A DNA stretch of 64,000 bases from Austropuccinia psidii (GCA_023105745.1 JALGQZ010000007.1:2897592-2961591), one strand, 5' to 3'; positions 24,579-36,205 are shown, counted from the first letter of the stretch. Program-made: numbers and translations. The notes: a model not told the origin generated them from the sequence alone.

Positions 24579-25847
24579 ATGTTTCCCCACAGACCATTCC
24601 CCATCAACAGCAAGATTATTGATTTTATAAATTTTACCTCATATATTTTAATGCCTAAACAATTGGACTGCGTTAATTTCATACAAGAACTGGTTAAAAC
24701 AAAATTCAAGCTTTGTGAAGAGACATTGGATTCGTGGATATATATTTTAGTTTCCCCAGGTTTACCAACAATTTGCTCAATCTTGGCGGGTGATTTGGCT
24801 TTGATGGCAATGATGATAGAGTGGGTTATGAGCTCTGAGGATGATGTGCAAGATATACTGCAGAGGGTGAGTTGCTCAAGGTGAGTTGTGTCTTCATCAG
24901 TTTGAATAAAATTTAAGAGCCAACATTTACATGTTTTTTGTGGCAGGTACTTAACGTCTTGTCAATCTCTGGAATCACACAAAGAATTTGGCTTGGCCAC
25001 CTTGCTTGGGATGAATCCAAATTATTTCAAACAAGTTTTTTGCACAAGCCAGGAGGGATTTGTCTATATGATTTGATAAAAGACAATCCTGTCTTCCATA
25101 ATAATAGCTACTGTATGAAATTAGACTTGTGTCAGCAATTGGCTTTGGCACTCAAACGCTTTGGAAGCCATGGAAATGGGGTCTCTGTTGGCTGTCTTGC
25201 AAGGTCCTACAAGATAAGTTGGGGTAGTGTAATCATAGCAACAAGGCGGGTCATAGATGCATTGTGTTCAATTGGTCGCAACTATCTCCAGTGGCCTGAT
25301 GAGGGCAAACGTCAAGCTATATCATCCTTTATGACATCTGAAGGTTTCCCTGGGTGTGTAGGATTTCTCAATGGTACAACAATCCCCCTATTTCAACGCC
25401 CTGGAATTGATGGGGAGGTATTCTATGATAGAAAAAGTTGTTACTCACTGAATGTTCAAATTGTGTGTGACCACCACAAAAGAATCATAGCGCTTTTGAG
25501 TGGGTGGCCAGGGTCATGTGCAGATGGAGGAATGTATAGAAAGATGGGGCTTTATAAACATCCAAACAAGTTCTTCAGCCCAGGTGAGTTGTTTGATAAT
25601 GACTAATAAATTTCACAAATTAATTTTATGAGTAATTTGTTTATGATTAGGCGAGTACATTCTGACAGACTCTGCCTATCCCCTTGGGATCAATTGTATC
25701 CCATGCTATAAAGGTGCAGAAGCCAACAACTATCACAGTTGGCAATTCGGCTACTACATAGCTCAATCATGGTTCGGGAACTCATTTTGTTTTGGGATAA
25801 ATAATAGGAAGTACCTTGGGGGGAAATTATTGGTGAGTCTGTTTTGA
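24579..25847 (+). pseudogene. PIF/Harbinger-type transposase (DDE_4 / HARBI1-like), truncated
   Basis: Three exons are predicted. The first ends ...DVQDILQR before a GTGAGT donor at 24867. The second runs 24947-25583. A 67-bp intron ends TTATGATTAG at 25650, and the third exon encodes EYILTDSAYPLGINCIP. Core motifs are GFPGCVGFLNGTTIPL, YDRKSCYSLNVQIVCD, LSGWPGSCADGGMYR and LTDSAYP, characteristic of HARBI1/ALP1-like DDE nucleases. The first catalytic position, usually Asp in GxxDGT, is Asn here, and the frame stops before a third acidic region can be recognised. No terminal inverted repeats were identified. This copy is very likely inactive. Confidence 0.82.
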
Positions 25848-26767
25848 ACTTCAGAATGAGCCAATAACCATGGGTGCTAAGGTGTATTAGCTGCCCCTCT
25901 AAATATACTGAAAAAGATACCCTTTTTGATGAGATCACAAATCAATTATTTTGTTTTGTGGCTTTTCAATTAGAGAATTTTCTTCAGCAGTCTCTATCAG
26001 TCTGTCAATAAAAGATCACTATGATAATAATGGTAATAGTTAATAATTTTTTTAATAATTTAGGTTTGCTTAACTTTCTTGTTATTGATTATAATTCTTT
26101 TTAATTAATTCTTCTAGTATTCCTTCTTTCAATACCTGAGATATTTTAAAGAATACTGTTTAAGATCACTATTAATATTAATAATAATCTTGATAGCTAG
26201 CTAATACTTTTAAAGGTGATTTAATAATACTATAAATAAGGCTATAATAATTTAAGGGTAATATAATTCTCTAAGGGTGGTTTTGTTTAATATAAAGGTA
26301 AGATATAAATGATATAATAGTAATATAATACTATGAGGATCAATATAAATAGAATCCAATATACCTAAAAGGCTTATGATATAAGGTATAAGGGTAAGAT
26401 GATATCCCTTCTATAAATAAGGGTTATTGATAAATTAGATAAGACCACTAATGATAATATCTTCAAACACTACTTCAACACCACTACTATAATGGTAAGA
26501 CTATTAAATAATATTAAACTCTTTCATTAATATGATAAATATCTTTCATCAATTAATCATAAATAATACTATAAGATACTGATCCTTGCTACTGATCTTT
26601 TTCAATATAAATACTAGATTATCCTACTAGAGAAGGGATGGATTGATCCTCAAGATTATTGTCTGAATCAGAAGCATGGGGGAAAAACAGGGAGAGAGGC
26701 CCTTTATTTATACCTTTTGGGCCCTCCATAGAGCCTTCCAAAAACAAGGGACTTAGAACAAATTCCA
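25848..26767. other. No recognisable gene; AT-rich spacer
   Basis: The stretch is rich in ATAATA/TTATTA words, without long open frames or obvious repeats. It precedes the 138-bp tandem array. Confidence 0.5.
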
Positions 26768-27300
26768 CCTTGAGACATTTTTGCTGGTGGGTAAATTAAA
26801 AATGGTGTCATTTGATCAAGATATTGCACCATATGTTTGACTGATTGCACCATTCTGAACCTTATTATTGTCAGTGCACAGCCTTGAGACATTTTTGCTA
26901 GTGGTTAAATTTGGAATGGTGTCATTTGTTCAGGATATTGCACCATATGTTTGGTTGATTGCACCATACTTTTTGAATTATACTCTTATTTTAACTAAAC
27001 TTTATTCTTATTAAGCACAGCCTTGAGACATTTGTGCTAGTGGTTAAATTTGGAATGGTTTCATTTGATACAGATATTTCACCATATGTTTGGTTGATTG
27101 CACCATTTTAAAAAACTGTATTCTTATCTCTGCTAACCTTATTTTTCTTATTCACAGCCTTGAGACATTTTTGCTGGTGGTTAAATCTGGATTGGTGTCA
27201 TTTGGTATAGATATTGCACCATGTGTTTGGTTGATTGCACCATTTTTTTAAAAAACTGCATTCTTATCTCTACTAACCTTATTTTTCTTCTTCACAGCCT
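26768..27300 (+). repeat. Tandem repeat, about four units of about 138 bp
   Basis: Units start CCTTGAGACATTTTTGCT at 26768, 26882, 27021 and 27158, with a truncated fifth start at 27298. Spacings are 114, 139, 137 and 140 bp. Each unit carries GGTGTCATTTG and CACCATATGTTTG...ATTGCACCAT. Units differ by scattered substitutions and small indels. No coding frame spans the array. Confidence 0.85.
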
Positions 27301-27939
27301 TGATCTGTATTTAGTTGAGTACTTCTCTATGTAAAATTTAATTTGTAAATAATACCTGTAATGTTTGGTTATGGGAGTTTAAGTGGGGATTGAGTAATAT
27401 AACACTATGGTAACTTATATGTAAGTGTTCTTTTTATGTCAAGACATGTAACACATGATGTTGTAAGAGTAATGGTATCACTTATGTAATATTACACATG
27501 TTTATTCATATTGAATATTTAGAAAAGCTGCATTATCTTTAAGCATATTCTTGTACCTAGTATAGAGTGTATAGTATAATCTCTCTTATTTAATCCATGA
27601 TATCTAGAAAATTATTGACATTATGGGGTTGAGGCAATATGTGACTATAGGTAAAAATTTGATGTAGATTCCAGTGGAATACTTATTTTTGTTATTTTAA
27701 TATAATTATCTTCCTATTTCTTGCAAATTCCTTTTTTACTTTTATCTTTCACTTTTTATCTTTATTTTCTTTATATATATATATATATTATTATTATTGA
27801 TCAAAGTTTTAGCTTTGAAATTGTGGATTTGAACCTTGGAAGAACTGGTATGGAATACCACATCCCCCTCTCCATTTAATGCTGTCCCCAGCATTCAAGG
27901 TGATAATCCACTTACTTTTTTAAAAAAAACAATCAAACA
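27301..27939 (-). other. AT-rich spacer, possibly LTR of the minus-strand gypsy element
   Basis: No gene is visible. On the minus strand, TGTTTGATTG starts at 27939 directly after a purine run (plus-strand TTTCCCCCCTTTTTTTTG at 27940-27957), the layout of polypurine tract then LTR. I could not find a matching 5' copy beyond 51830, so the LTR call is tentative. An (AT)n run lies at about 27774-27789. Confidence 0.4.
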
Positions 27940-27971
27940 TTTCCCCCCTTTTTTTTGAATAAAAGGATTTT

Positions 27972-29979
27972 TTATTTATCAAAGTACTCTTCATCTTTGA
28001 ATTGAGATTCATCTTCAACATCCTCTTCTCCTTCTTCCTCTTCTTCCTCTGAGTCCAACTCTTTTCCTCTTGGATAGAACTTTTTTATTTGACTTGCTGC
28101 AAAGGTTATTGCTAGCTTTGTAACATCTAATTCTTCCAGCTCATATGGACCATTGTTTATTTGTCTCACAGCTCTATAGGGTCCATCCCATCTATTCTTG
28201 AACAATAATCCCCATTTTGACTCTAATGATTTATTGTATACAAGAACCATTTCACCTGGATGAATTGGCTTTCTTATTTGATGGGCTAATTTCCTGTCCT
28301 AATATTTTACTGAATACTCCATGGCCTTTTTTAATTTCTCTTTTGCCCTTTTTCTTATTTCTTCCTTTCCTGATAGCTGTTCAGCTCTTGCTTCCAATAA
28401 ACTTTCTTTTGATTGGAATTTGTGCCCTTCAATTGATAAGTATGTTTTTGCTTCAATGTCTATTGGTAGTACTGCCTTTTGACCAAATTGAAGCTCAAAT
28501 GGGGAGTAACCTGTTGTTCTTTTGATTAATATTCTGTCAGCCAATGTAACCAAAGGTAAGTATTGTTTCCATTTTGAACCATTTTCACCACACATCTTCA
28601 CCAATGCATCCTTCAATTGTTTATGCCCCCTTTCTACCATTCCTTGTGACTCAGGGTAGTAGGGTGTTGTTACCCTTATCTTTGAGCCTGCTTTTTTTAC
28701 TGCATCTTGTAATTCCTTTCCAAACTCAGGCCCTCAATCTACTGTAACCTCGTTTGGGGCTCCATACCTGCAAATCCATTCAGAAGTGAACCATTCTGAT
28801 ACTGACATTGCTGTAAGCTTTACTAAACCAATTGTCTCTAGCCATCCTGAGAAATCATCCCTGGCCACTACTAAATGCTTCCATCTTCCTGCTTTTACAT
28901 GTACTGTATCTATACTGACTCTTTCAAATAATGTTGAGGTGAATGAGATTCTTCCTTCCTCTTTTTGGTTATAATGACTTCTCTTTTGACAAGCTTTACA
29001 AGATTTGACCCATTTTTTGACTATTGTCTTCATTCCTTCCCACCAAAATCTTTCTTTAACTCTTCTGTATGTTTCATTTTCTCCTCTGTGTCCCATTTCT
29101 TCATGTAATGATTTTAATCGTCTTCTTTGAGAACTCTGACTTGACACAACTACTTGTGGATGTGGTGTATTTCTTCTTTTGAGTTGGCCTTCCTCCAGAA
29201 AGAAATTTGATGACTTCCTTTTAATTTTTTTGAAGTCATCCTCTTTACTACCAAAGGGCCTTTTCAATGTATTTAAGTATTCCACCATTCTTTTCCAAAA
29301 TCCTTCTTGCTTTGATGGTAGCTTTATTCCTGCCAATTTTACTATATGTTTATGTTTTACCTCAAACCCTGGGTGTGTTTTTATCCATTCTTATTCTTCA
29401 TCAAAATCAGATTTTTCTTTTTCTTCATCTTCTGACTGAGGTCTTCTTGACAGCCCATATGGCATTGTGAAGGTCTTCCCTGGCTTATGAACTAAGTCAA
29501 AAGAAAACAATTGAATAAATGCAACCCATCTGGTCATTTGGGCATTTGGCAAACAGGGTGAGTTTATCATTTCAATTAAGGCTTTTGCATCTACTTGTAG
29601 CTCAAAATGCTGTCACCAAAGTACTGTTTGGAGTTTCTTGAGAATTTTGGCCACTCCACATAGCTCCAGCTTTGGCTGTGAGTATTTTGATTCCAATCTT
29701 GAGAATGTTATTGATTCATAAAGAGCTGGTCTGTCCTTTCATTCTTTGTCTTCTTGAGTAAGTACTGCTCCTGCAGCTCTATAGCTTGAGTCTACTGCAA
29801 ATTTAATCTTCCCTGCTCCCTTTTCATAATTCAAATTTTTTAATGTTATTTCCTCCCCCACAATTTTTCTTAACTTTTCAAATGCTTCATCACATTTAGT
29901 ATTCCATTCTCATTCTTCATCATCTCTTGTTAATCCTCTTAGTGGTGATGCAATCTGAGAGAAATTTTGAATGAACATT
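27972..29979 (-). pseudogene. Ty3/gypsy RNase H and integrase, 3' half of a pol split by the 20.7-kb transposon
   Basis: Reading leftwards from 29979, the protein has the RT connection (FIQNFSQIASPLRGL), RNase H (KFAVDSSYRAAGAVLTQ; SQPKLELCGVAKIL) and the integrase zinc finger (HEEMGHRG...CKACQKRS). The integrase core follows (SIDTVHVKAGRW; RYGAPNEVTVD, then GHKQLKDALVKMCGENG) and an acidic C terminus (DSEEEEEEGEEDVEDE). Nonsense codons interrupt it. TGA codons at Trp-like positions lie near 29910, 29739 and 29613, another TGA is near 28731 and a TAG is near 28299. Most are explained by C-to-T changes on the plus strand. The 5' half is at 50701-51830, and the two halves join in frame across the transposon. 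It belongs to a different gypsy lineage from the A and B types. Confidence 0.88.
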
Positions 29980-30025
29980 CACCAGGGCAAATCTCGCGTC
30001 AATCGTTGGCAATTGACTTCACATC
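29980..30025 (+). repeat. Left terminal inverted repeat
   Basis: It begins CACCAGGGCAAATCTCG and pairs with 50652-50697. Four differences were counted over 46 bp, each CpG in the right arm versus TpG or CpA here, or the reverse. Confidence 0.92.
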
Positions 30026-30165
30026 GCACCGCAGTCAGTATAAAATCTTGCTTCAGTCGTGTTAGTGTCACTTTATAGTCACTGGATTTAGTGGGTCACG
30101 TCACGTCAGCGTCAAGACAACGTCAATCATCACATGTGTCACATGAGAATGTCACTCAAAGCCCA
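30026..30165 (+). repeat. Left subterminal region with ACGTCA-type motifs
   Basis: Several copies of GTCAC, ACGTCA and ACGTCAA occur (for example near 30098-30130), mirroring ACGTCAAG-type words at the right end. Clustered subterminal motifs are typical transposase-binding sites in CACTA elements; that role is inferred. Confidence 0.5.
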
Positions 30166-30342
30166 AACCCATTTCAACACTATGCGCAACGTTCGTGTAA
30201 TTTCACCTCATTGGCTTCCGCCTCCCCGACGCTTAGCATGCTTACGCACCCGCACCGCCATCCATCCAGATGAGACTCCGACACTGCCCGCCCCTCTCCG
30301 TCCTCACCACTCCTTACGCTTTCACACCCCCGCCCCTACCAT

Positions 30343-30790
30343 CCTTACGCTTGTGTAGTACCCTCCCGACATGCCTCCGACAACGCTTACCATCCTTACG
30401 CTCATGAAGTGCCCTCCCGACATGCCTCCGACACCACTTATGACCCTTACGCTTGTGTAGTGCCCTCCCGACATGCCTCCGACACAGCTTACCATTCTTA
30501 TGCTTGTGTAGTGCCCTCCCGACATGCCTCCGACAACGCTTACCATCCTTACGCTCATGTAGTGCCCTCCCGACATGCCCCCGCCAACAGTTACCCTCCC
30601 TCCCAACATTCTCCCGACACTGCTTACCATCCTTACGCTCATGTAGTGCCCTCCCGACATGCCTCTGACAACAGTTACCCTCCCTCCCGACATTCTCCCG
30701 ACACTGCTTACCATCCTTACGCTCATGTAGTGCCCTCCCGACATTCCTCCGACAACGCTTACCCTCCTCACGCTTCCGTATTACATCCAT
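30343..30790 (+). repeat. Minisatellite of 51-bp units with 84-bp variants
   Basis: CCCTCCCGACATGCCTCCGA recurs at 30361, 30412, 30463, 30514 and 30565 (51-bp spacing), then in variant form at 30649 and 30733 (84-bp spacing). Because 51 and 84 are multiples of three, long open frames appear on both strands (about 30314-30904); these are repeat artefacts. The core CCTTACGCTTGTGTAG resembles the 40-bp array at 35.6-36.2 kb. Confidence 0.88.
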
Positions 30791-30798
30791 AGTGTACA

Positions 30799-30808
30799 GT
30801 ACGGTGGC
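30799..30808 (+). promoter_or_regulatory. Half-site of the 24-bp palindrome upstream of the 31.3-kb gene
   Basis: GTACGGTGGC matches the left arm of the palindrome found at 33676, 35589, 40486 and 46384. It lies about 0.5 kb before the predicted start at 31321; the right arm is not conserved. Confidence 0.35.
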
Positions 30809-31320
30809 TTGTTGGCGTTCACGATGAACGCAATTGCCGAAATATGCTGAGTGGCCTTCTCTGCCAACAGGACCTAAGGGGATATTGGTCAGTATATTCA
30901 CCATGTTGTGGTTAGGGTTTGAATCATGAGACTCACAAATTAAAACCTAATAAGTGGACTATTTAAGACAAGAATTGTGTCTCCTGTTTTGCCGACAAAA
31001 CCATTTTATTTCATATCAATCAAATGAACACTTTGCTTAGTCCTTACCTCATGAGCGTTGAATAGTTCAAAAGTTGACTTTAGTAGGTTTCTCACTAGTA
31101 AACTTTATTCAATGTCTCACAGGGAAGTGATTTCATTTGCATGATATGAAATAATTTGCAAAACATCGCCTCCTTCAATTTCCCGACAAATTGCATTTTG
31201 CAAATGCGATTATTTTACTTGCACCTTTTTTCTTCAATTTGGATCTTTTTATTCAAAAATTTTCAAACAAGTTATCAATCAACTCGTCACCATCTATTTG
31301 CTTAATAAACTACCTCCGCT

Positions 31321-33557
31321 ATGGCCCAAACCCCGGGAAATTCAACTCAATTCAATGAATGACCAACTTCAGCCCCAGAGAGTGGAAGTGAAATCTCTGA
31401 TATTGCCAGTAGTCGTGAATTAGGCATTGAAGTAGAGAGCCAGTCACATGAAGATAATCAAGATCCACCAGTTCTTCCGGAATGTGAGTATGCATCCATC
31501 TTGAATATTTCAAATCTCTCAAAACCTGATATTGTGTCATAGCCTTTATTTCAGGGCAGCCTCCAAGCTCTCAGAAACCGAATTTTAAAAGTTATGAGAA
31601 GGAAAAGACTGTTGAACCTTGTGCACCGACAGAAGATGATGGGCAAGATGATGTAATTTTCAGTGGGGAGGTGGAAATTATATCCAAGGAACAATTTGTC
31701 TCCAACATTGCTCAGACAATCCCAAGGCTTGAAAAAATTCAAAATGATAGTAAAATTCCTGATTATGTGCGTCAAAAGATTGCTGAAGCCATGAGCCTGC
31801 TCAAAATGGATTTGAACCGTAAGTCCATTAATAACTCAAATCAAAATTGATAAAAATAGCTGCTTACAATGTATGGGCAGGTGTGGAGGTGGGAGAATCT
31901 CTACCTGAAGCATCTTGAGTCGTAATTGGATTTCCAGGCAAAGGATTAGGAAAAAGACCAAATATACATGCGACCAAAAAAACAAACAAAAAACGCCGTA
32001 CCTTTGAAGCCGCAAACGATTCTCGCGATCAAGGTCATGAAATTATCAATGTTGAAGGGGACCATATTGATAATCAACCTCCGCATACTGAACCCCCCCC
32101 AATACTCAATGAAACAATCCATGATGAAGCTCCACATACTGAAAGCCCCCCGATACCCAATGAAACAATGCATGATGCAACCCCTCCCGCCTCTCCTTGG
32201 AATATTCAAGCCTTTCAAGCAAGCGAAACAATTAAACATGATACAATGGCACGAGATATGACTGATATAGTTCCCAACGCTGAGCCCGAAGTGTCATCCG
32301 CTGCGAATTTTCAAGGAATATTTTTATCCCGCATGGAAGAGTTTGCAGGCATTTTGAATTATCATTCCAATATTTCTCAACAATAATGGAAAAGGGGGCT
32401 TGATAATATCAATAGGATTTACAAAAATAGATGGGACAATTTACCAACAAAGGATGCTCATACATTCCTTCCTGTTGGTATTAAGTTGATCAGTAACCGA
32501 GAGCTTAAAATGTCGGCCTGGCTGGAAGACCTTGAGATGGCAGGTGAGTTTTATCTTTGTGCATGATACATGATTATTGGCTGTTGACTGGTGATATAAA
32601 TTGCAATATACAGGGTTAGATTTTTTTAAGCCAACCGAAACAGAAGCGTTTTTTGATCACAACATTTGGAATCTCAAATTGATGAAGGAATCAGCTAAAC
32701 CTCCAGATAATCTCCCAAAATCCGAACACTCCTTCTTCAAAATGGTTCAGAGCCTTCTTTACCCCGCCAATCCAGTTAAACATATTTGGGCAAATGTCAT
32801 GTTTGAATCCATTAGTTTAGTCTCATACGATGTGATTGCACCCAAACCATATGTTGCACCAACATCAAATTCGACCGATCCTCTTGGACTCGAACGCGGA
32901 GCAGTTGAATACCTTGCCTCCTGCTTGAGTAAATCGAAGCAACGTGCAACCCCACTCAGCATTGAAGGTGGCGGGGCTGACAATGAGATATCCACAAAGC
33001 GGCACAAGAACCTGGAGGATCTAATGGATACAGTTATCCATTTGATGATTGCGTACAACATGGTACGTGCACATACAAAGGTCGAAGTTAATGGCATCAA
33101 AGGAAAACTCACAAACTCAAAAAAAAATGAGGCCATCAAAGATCTTTTGACGTGTCACAAGAATCTCGGAATAAATCGAATTTGCTATGGTATATTAGCG
33201 GCATTCTGTGCGGCGGGGGTTCGTGGTTTGATGGTATGCTCAGATGACTGGAGAACAAGCTCAGTTAAAGGGGCTTTATCACTAATTGACATTTCCGCAA
33301 AACTTTCAGAGGGTAAAAATCTAGTGGAGCCAGTGTGGCTACGTACTAATAAGTATATATGTAATTTACTGAATAAAAGTTTCTTCTCATCAGAGTCTTT
33401 TAACCCCGCTGTACCTCTTAGATTTGAATTTGCACGATGCTTAGTATTAGACTTTGGTGATGCCTGGGTGGCGAAACGCGGGCTTGGTTCAAGTGATGAG
33501 GTCACCTTGACGGTACCCAGGTCAGCTAAACTCACAACCAGGATTGACCCGTTTTAG
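31321..33557 (+). pseudogene. Uncharacterised transposon-borne protein, five-exon gene with three nonsense codons
   Basis: I do not recognise the family. From ATG 31321 (MAQTPGNSTQF) I infer exons 31321-31483, 31555-31818, 31881-32543 and 32614-33557, joined by GT-AG introns of 62-71 bp; an additional intron would be needed for five exons but is not seen, so four exons are supported. Stops within exons are TGA 31360-31362, TGA 31916-31918 and TAA 32384-32386, all derivable by one C-to-T change from CGA or CAA. The N-terminal half is acidic and low-complexity with a basic patch (KKTNKKRRTF). The C-terminal block (32614-33557) is uninterrupted, with GLDFFKPTETEAFFDHNIWN, CHKNLGINRICYGILAAFC and ARCLVLDFGDAWVAKRGLG. 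No membrane segment is clear. Conservation of the last exon suggests recent function, possibly a transposition accessory protein. Confidence 0.65.
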
Positions 33558-34133
33558 ATTAGCTTTGTACTAGATAGATTGTAATTGAATTTTGCAAAGT
33601 TATTTATGAATTTAATAATCATGACTTCCTATCCTACTACTGCCCGGATGCCACAGTCTGAGTACCAATAGTAATTGTACGGCGGCATGCCTCCGTACAT
33701 CATTGCAAAGACTCCGACAAGACGCAAGCTGAGTCAGGCGATGTGCCCGCGATAAGCACACGCGGGTGCATTGCGGGAAGTCGCGTTTATCACTTCCCGC
33801 CAGCCCATAATAGTCCAAATGTTCCTGTGTCTTTCAAGAGGACTAGGATAGCTAGGGATCCGCAGCAGGATGCATATTGCATTTGCGTGTGCTTGCAAGA
33901 TTCCAAATGGTTGGATTGGAAAGTGATTGCATGGGAACATCAATGTGTAAAATTGAATAATGCACTATCCACTGCCATTTTCAGGTTCAGGTATTTGAGC
34001 TCGTGAATTTGCCAAGGTCAGGCGTGAGCTTTATTTTTAGCCGCAATTAGAAAAGATTCATCCACCACAATCCAATTTAGGTGATATTAAGAAATCAGTA
34101 ATCATTCGGTTTCATTTCATTTTCTGCTGAAAG
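33558..34133. other. Intergenic region between the 31-kb gene and the TET/JBP gene
   Basis: No gene is supported. It contains the palindrome copy at 33676-33699 and CpG-rich DNA to about 33880; open frames on both strands lack domains. Confidence 0.5.
33676..33699. promoter_or_regulatory. 24-bp near-palindrome, copy 1
   Basis: Left arm TGTACGGCGGCA; the right arm read in reverse complement is TGTACGGAGGCA (one mismatch). It lies about 0.43 kb upstream of the TET/JBP start and is a candidate operator or transposase site. Confidence 0.6.
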
Positions 34134-35463
34134 CATGCCATTCACGAAAAAAGGAAAAGAGGGTAAAAGGGAACTCGCGAGAAAGCGTTGGGCTGAGGAA
34201 GGAAAGTGTGAGTTACTCGCTTAATCTCAGTGTATATATGCTTCCACATTTATGTGGCACCCTCATTGGGCCCCACGGAAGAACATTGGCTTTAGTCGGT
34301 TCAGATTGTGCCAATGTCATGTGGGCTCCAACAGGGAAGTCAAAGGATGTGTGCCGAAGAAAGCTCCTTGGCAGTATCTGATATCTTGTGTGCTTCAACA
34401 CATAGTGATCCCTCAACCACTCGGGAATAGTAGCAGATCCCAAAAGACAAATGAGCGCAAAACGACCCGAATGAATAGGTTGTTTTCCTCCTCTCTCCCA
34501 ACAGCACAAATATCAATGCCAGTTTCAGCAAATATCACCCCAAGTGAAATTCGGAGGGTTGTGGATGTCAATCAGATCAAACGCATTCACTTTGGGCGTG
34601 TGGCAATTTTCTCTTCAACCGGATTACTCATTGCCCTTGTCGAATTCCGACCATTCACAACAATGAGTGAAGTCGAGGTCGATCAATGGGATGAATTATC
34701 ACAATTCCTATTTCGCGAAAAGAGATTCACCGACCCGATTGCAACCAATGGAGCATTACTGGAGGGATTTATGTTCGCGATTGGGTGGTGCAAATGCAGC
34801 ACCAAGAATGAACAATTTGGTCTGTATGGAAGTGTTGGGAAAATTGGAAACGCAAAAGATGAATGGCAGAACCGAGGTCCCAATCTTAGCTCGGTGGGTT
34901 GCATTCTAGGTCAATCCTTACGATATGTTGGGGATAATTTATTTGAGAGGATTCAAAATTGCTACAATTCATTGGGGGTTCCATCTTTTGATCAAGTCAA
35001 CTATGAAGGCGATATTCCGGCAAATCAGGGTGCATTCGAGTTCGCTTCCGCACTCACTTTCACCATGAATGGATTCAAAAACGCACCTCATGTTGATAAG
35101 GATGCATCGCTGTATGCTTCGCGATGGTGGTTTCAAGCTGATAAGCGGACCGGCCAAATTCAAAGAGATGCGTCAAAGCGGTGTACAGGTGGAAAATTGA
35201 TTTTCCCAAATGAGCATTTTTGGATTGATCTATCCGCATGTCATGGGCTAATTCAGGTAGTGTGGGCCAGTAGTACATTTGTTCATTATACTGATCCAGC
35301 ACAGGACAACGAAAGCACAACACTAGTGGGTATGTCCGCACAATGCTCAAGCAGGTTAGCAAAAACAATGCGGCAAAAAAGCCATGGCTATTATGAGATT
35401 GGCAAGAGAGCGGGCTACCAGATCAGGGATGGTAATACAATCTCATGCCGATTCAAAGAATGA
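34134..35463 (+). CDS. TET/JBP-family 2-oxoglutarate/Fe(II) dioxygenase
   Basis: TET/JBP enzymes oxidise 5-methylpyrimidines in DNA in the nucleus. The main open frame is 34252-35463. Within it, NAPHVDKDA supplies the iron-binding HxD pair (His at 35089, Asp at 35095). GGKLIFPN and then FVHYTDP supply the distal His (35284). The order HxD, GGxxxxP, distal His and the spacing fit fungal TET/JBP domains. A basic first exon from ATG 34134 (MPFTKKGKEGKRELARKRWAEEGK in part) ending at a GTGAGT donor near 34209 is plausible, but its acceptor is unclear; internal Met 34471 is another possible start. I do not see a clear 2-oxoglutarate-binding Arg at the expected place after the distal His (VGMSAQCSSRL), so activity needs an alignment. 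There is no nonsense codon in the domain. Confidence 0.75.
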
Positions 35464-35588
35464 GGAGGTTTGCATGTGTGTTGGGTAAGTAATGGTGGGG
35501 TAAGGCAGAGGACAATATACATGAGGATTGGATGGATTCTAGTGCGGGAGATGGGGTTTATGACATGAAAAAGGGGTGAAGTGGATTA

Positions 35589-35612
35589 TTTACGGTGGCA
35601 TGCCATCGTACA
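35589..35612. promoter_or_regulatory. 24-bp near-palindrome, copy 2
   Basis: Left arm TTTACGGTGGCA and right arm TGCCATCGTACA, with two mismatches between arms. It lies 126 bp after the TET/JBP stop and just before the 40-bp minisatellite. Confidence 0.6.
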
Positions 35613-35624
35613 TCTGTCCTGGTT

Positions 35625-36205
35625 TGTTGCTATTGTCCAGGATGCCGATGCTTCACACGCGAATCCTTATGCTTGTGCAGGTTCCGCAAACGCTAAATGT
35701 TCCTTACGCCTATGGGGGGTGCCGACGCTACACACGCCAATCCTTACGCCTGTGCAGGCTCCCAAAAATTTACACGCCAATCCTTACGCCTTTACAGGCT
35801 TTCGACAATTCACACGCCAATTCTTACGCTTGTGACGCTTCCCCACAATGCTGAAATTTTCTTGGTCTGTGCAGGATCCCAAGAATTCACACGCCAATTC
35901 TTACGCCTGTGCAGGCTCCCAACAATTCACACGCCAATGCTTATGCTTGTGAAGGGTCCCAAAAGTGCTAAAATTCCTTACGCCTGTACAGGCTTCCGAC
36001 GATTCACACGCCAATCCTTACGCTTGGGAAGGTTGCCAACAATGCTGACAAGTTCTTACGCCTGTGCAGGCTCCCAACAAGTCACACGCCAATCCTTATG
36101 CCTGTGCAGGCTCCCAACAATTCACACACCAATCCTTACGCCTGTGCAGCCTCCCGACAAGTCACACGCCAATCCTTACGCTTGTGAAGATTCCAGACAA
36201 TTTAA
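35625..36205 (+). repeat. Minisatellite of about 40-bp units
   Basis: CACACGCCAATCCTTACGCC followed by TGTGCAGGCTCCCAACAA recurs, for example at 35888, 35928, 36083, 36123 and 36163 (40-bp spacing), with diverged units from about 35625. Open frames through it (35576-35854, 35697-36221) are repeat-driven and not called genes. Confidence 0.85.

Noticed and set aside
30343..30790. CRISPR-like array
   Set aside because: Whole units are near-identical with no variable spacers, and the context is eukaryotic.
30314..30904. Long open frames on both strands through the 51-bp repeats
   Set aside because: Unit lengths are multiples of three, so frames stay open by periodicity; peptides such as RHVGRALHERKDGK are simple repeats with no known domain.
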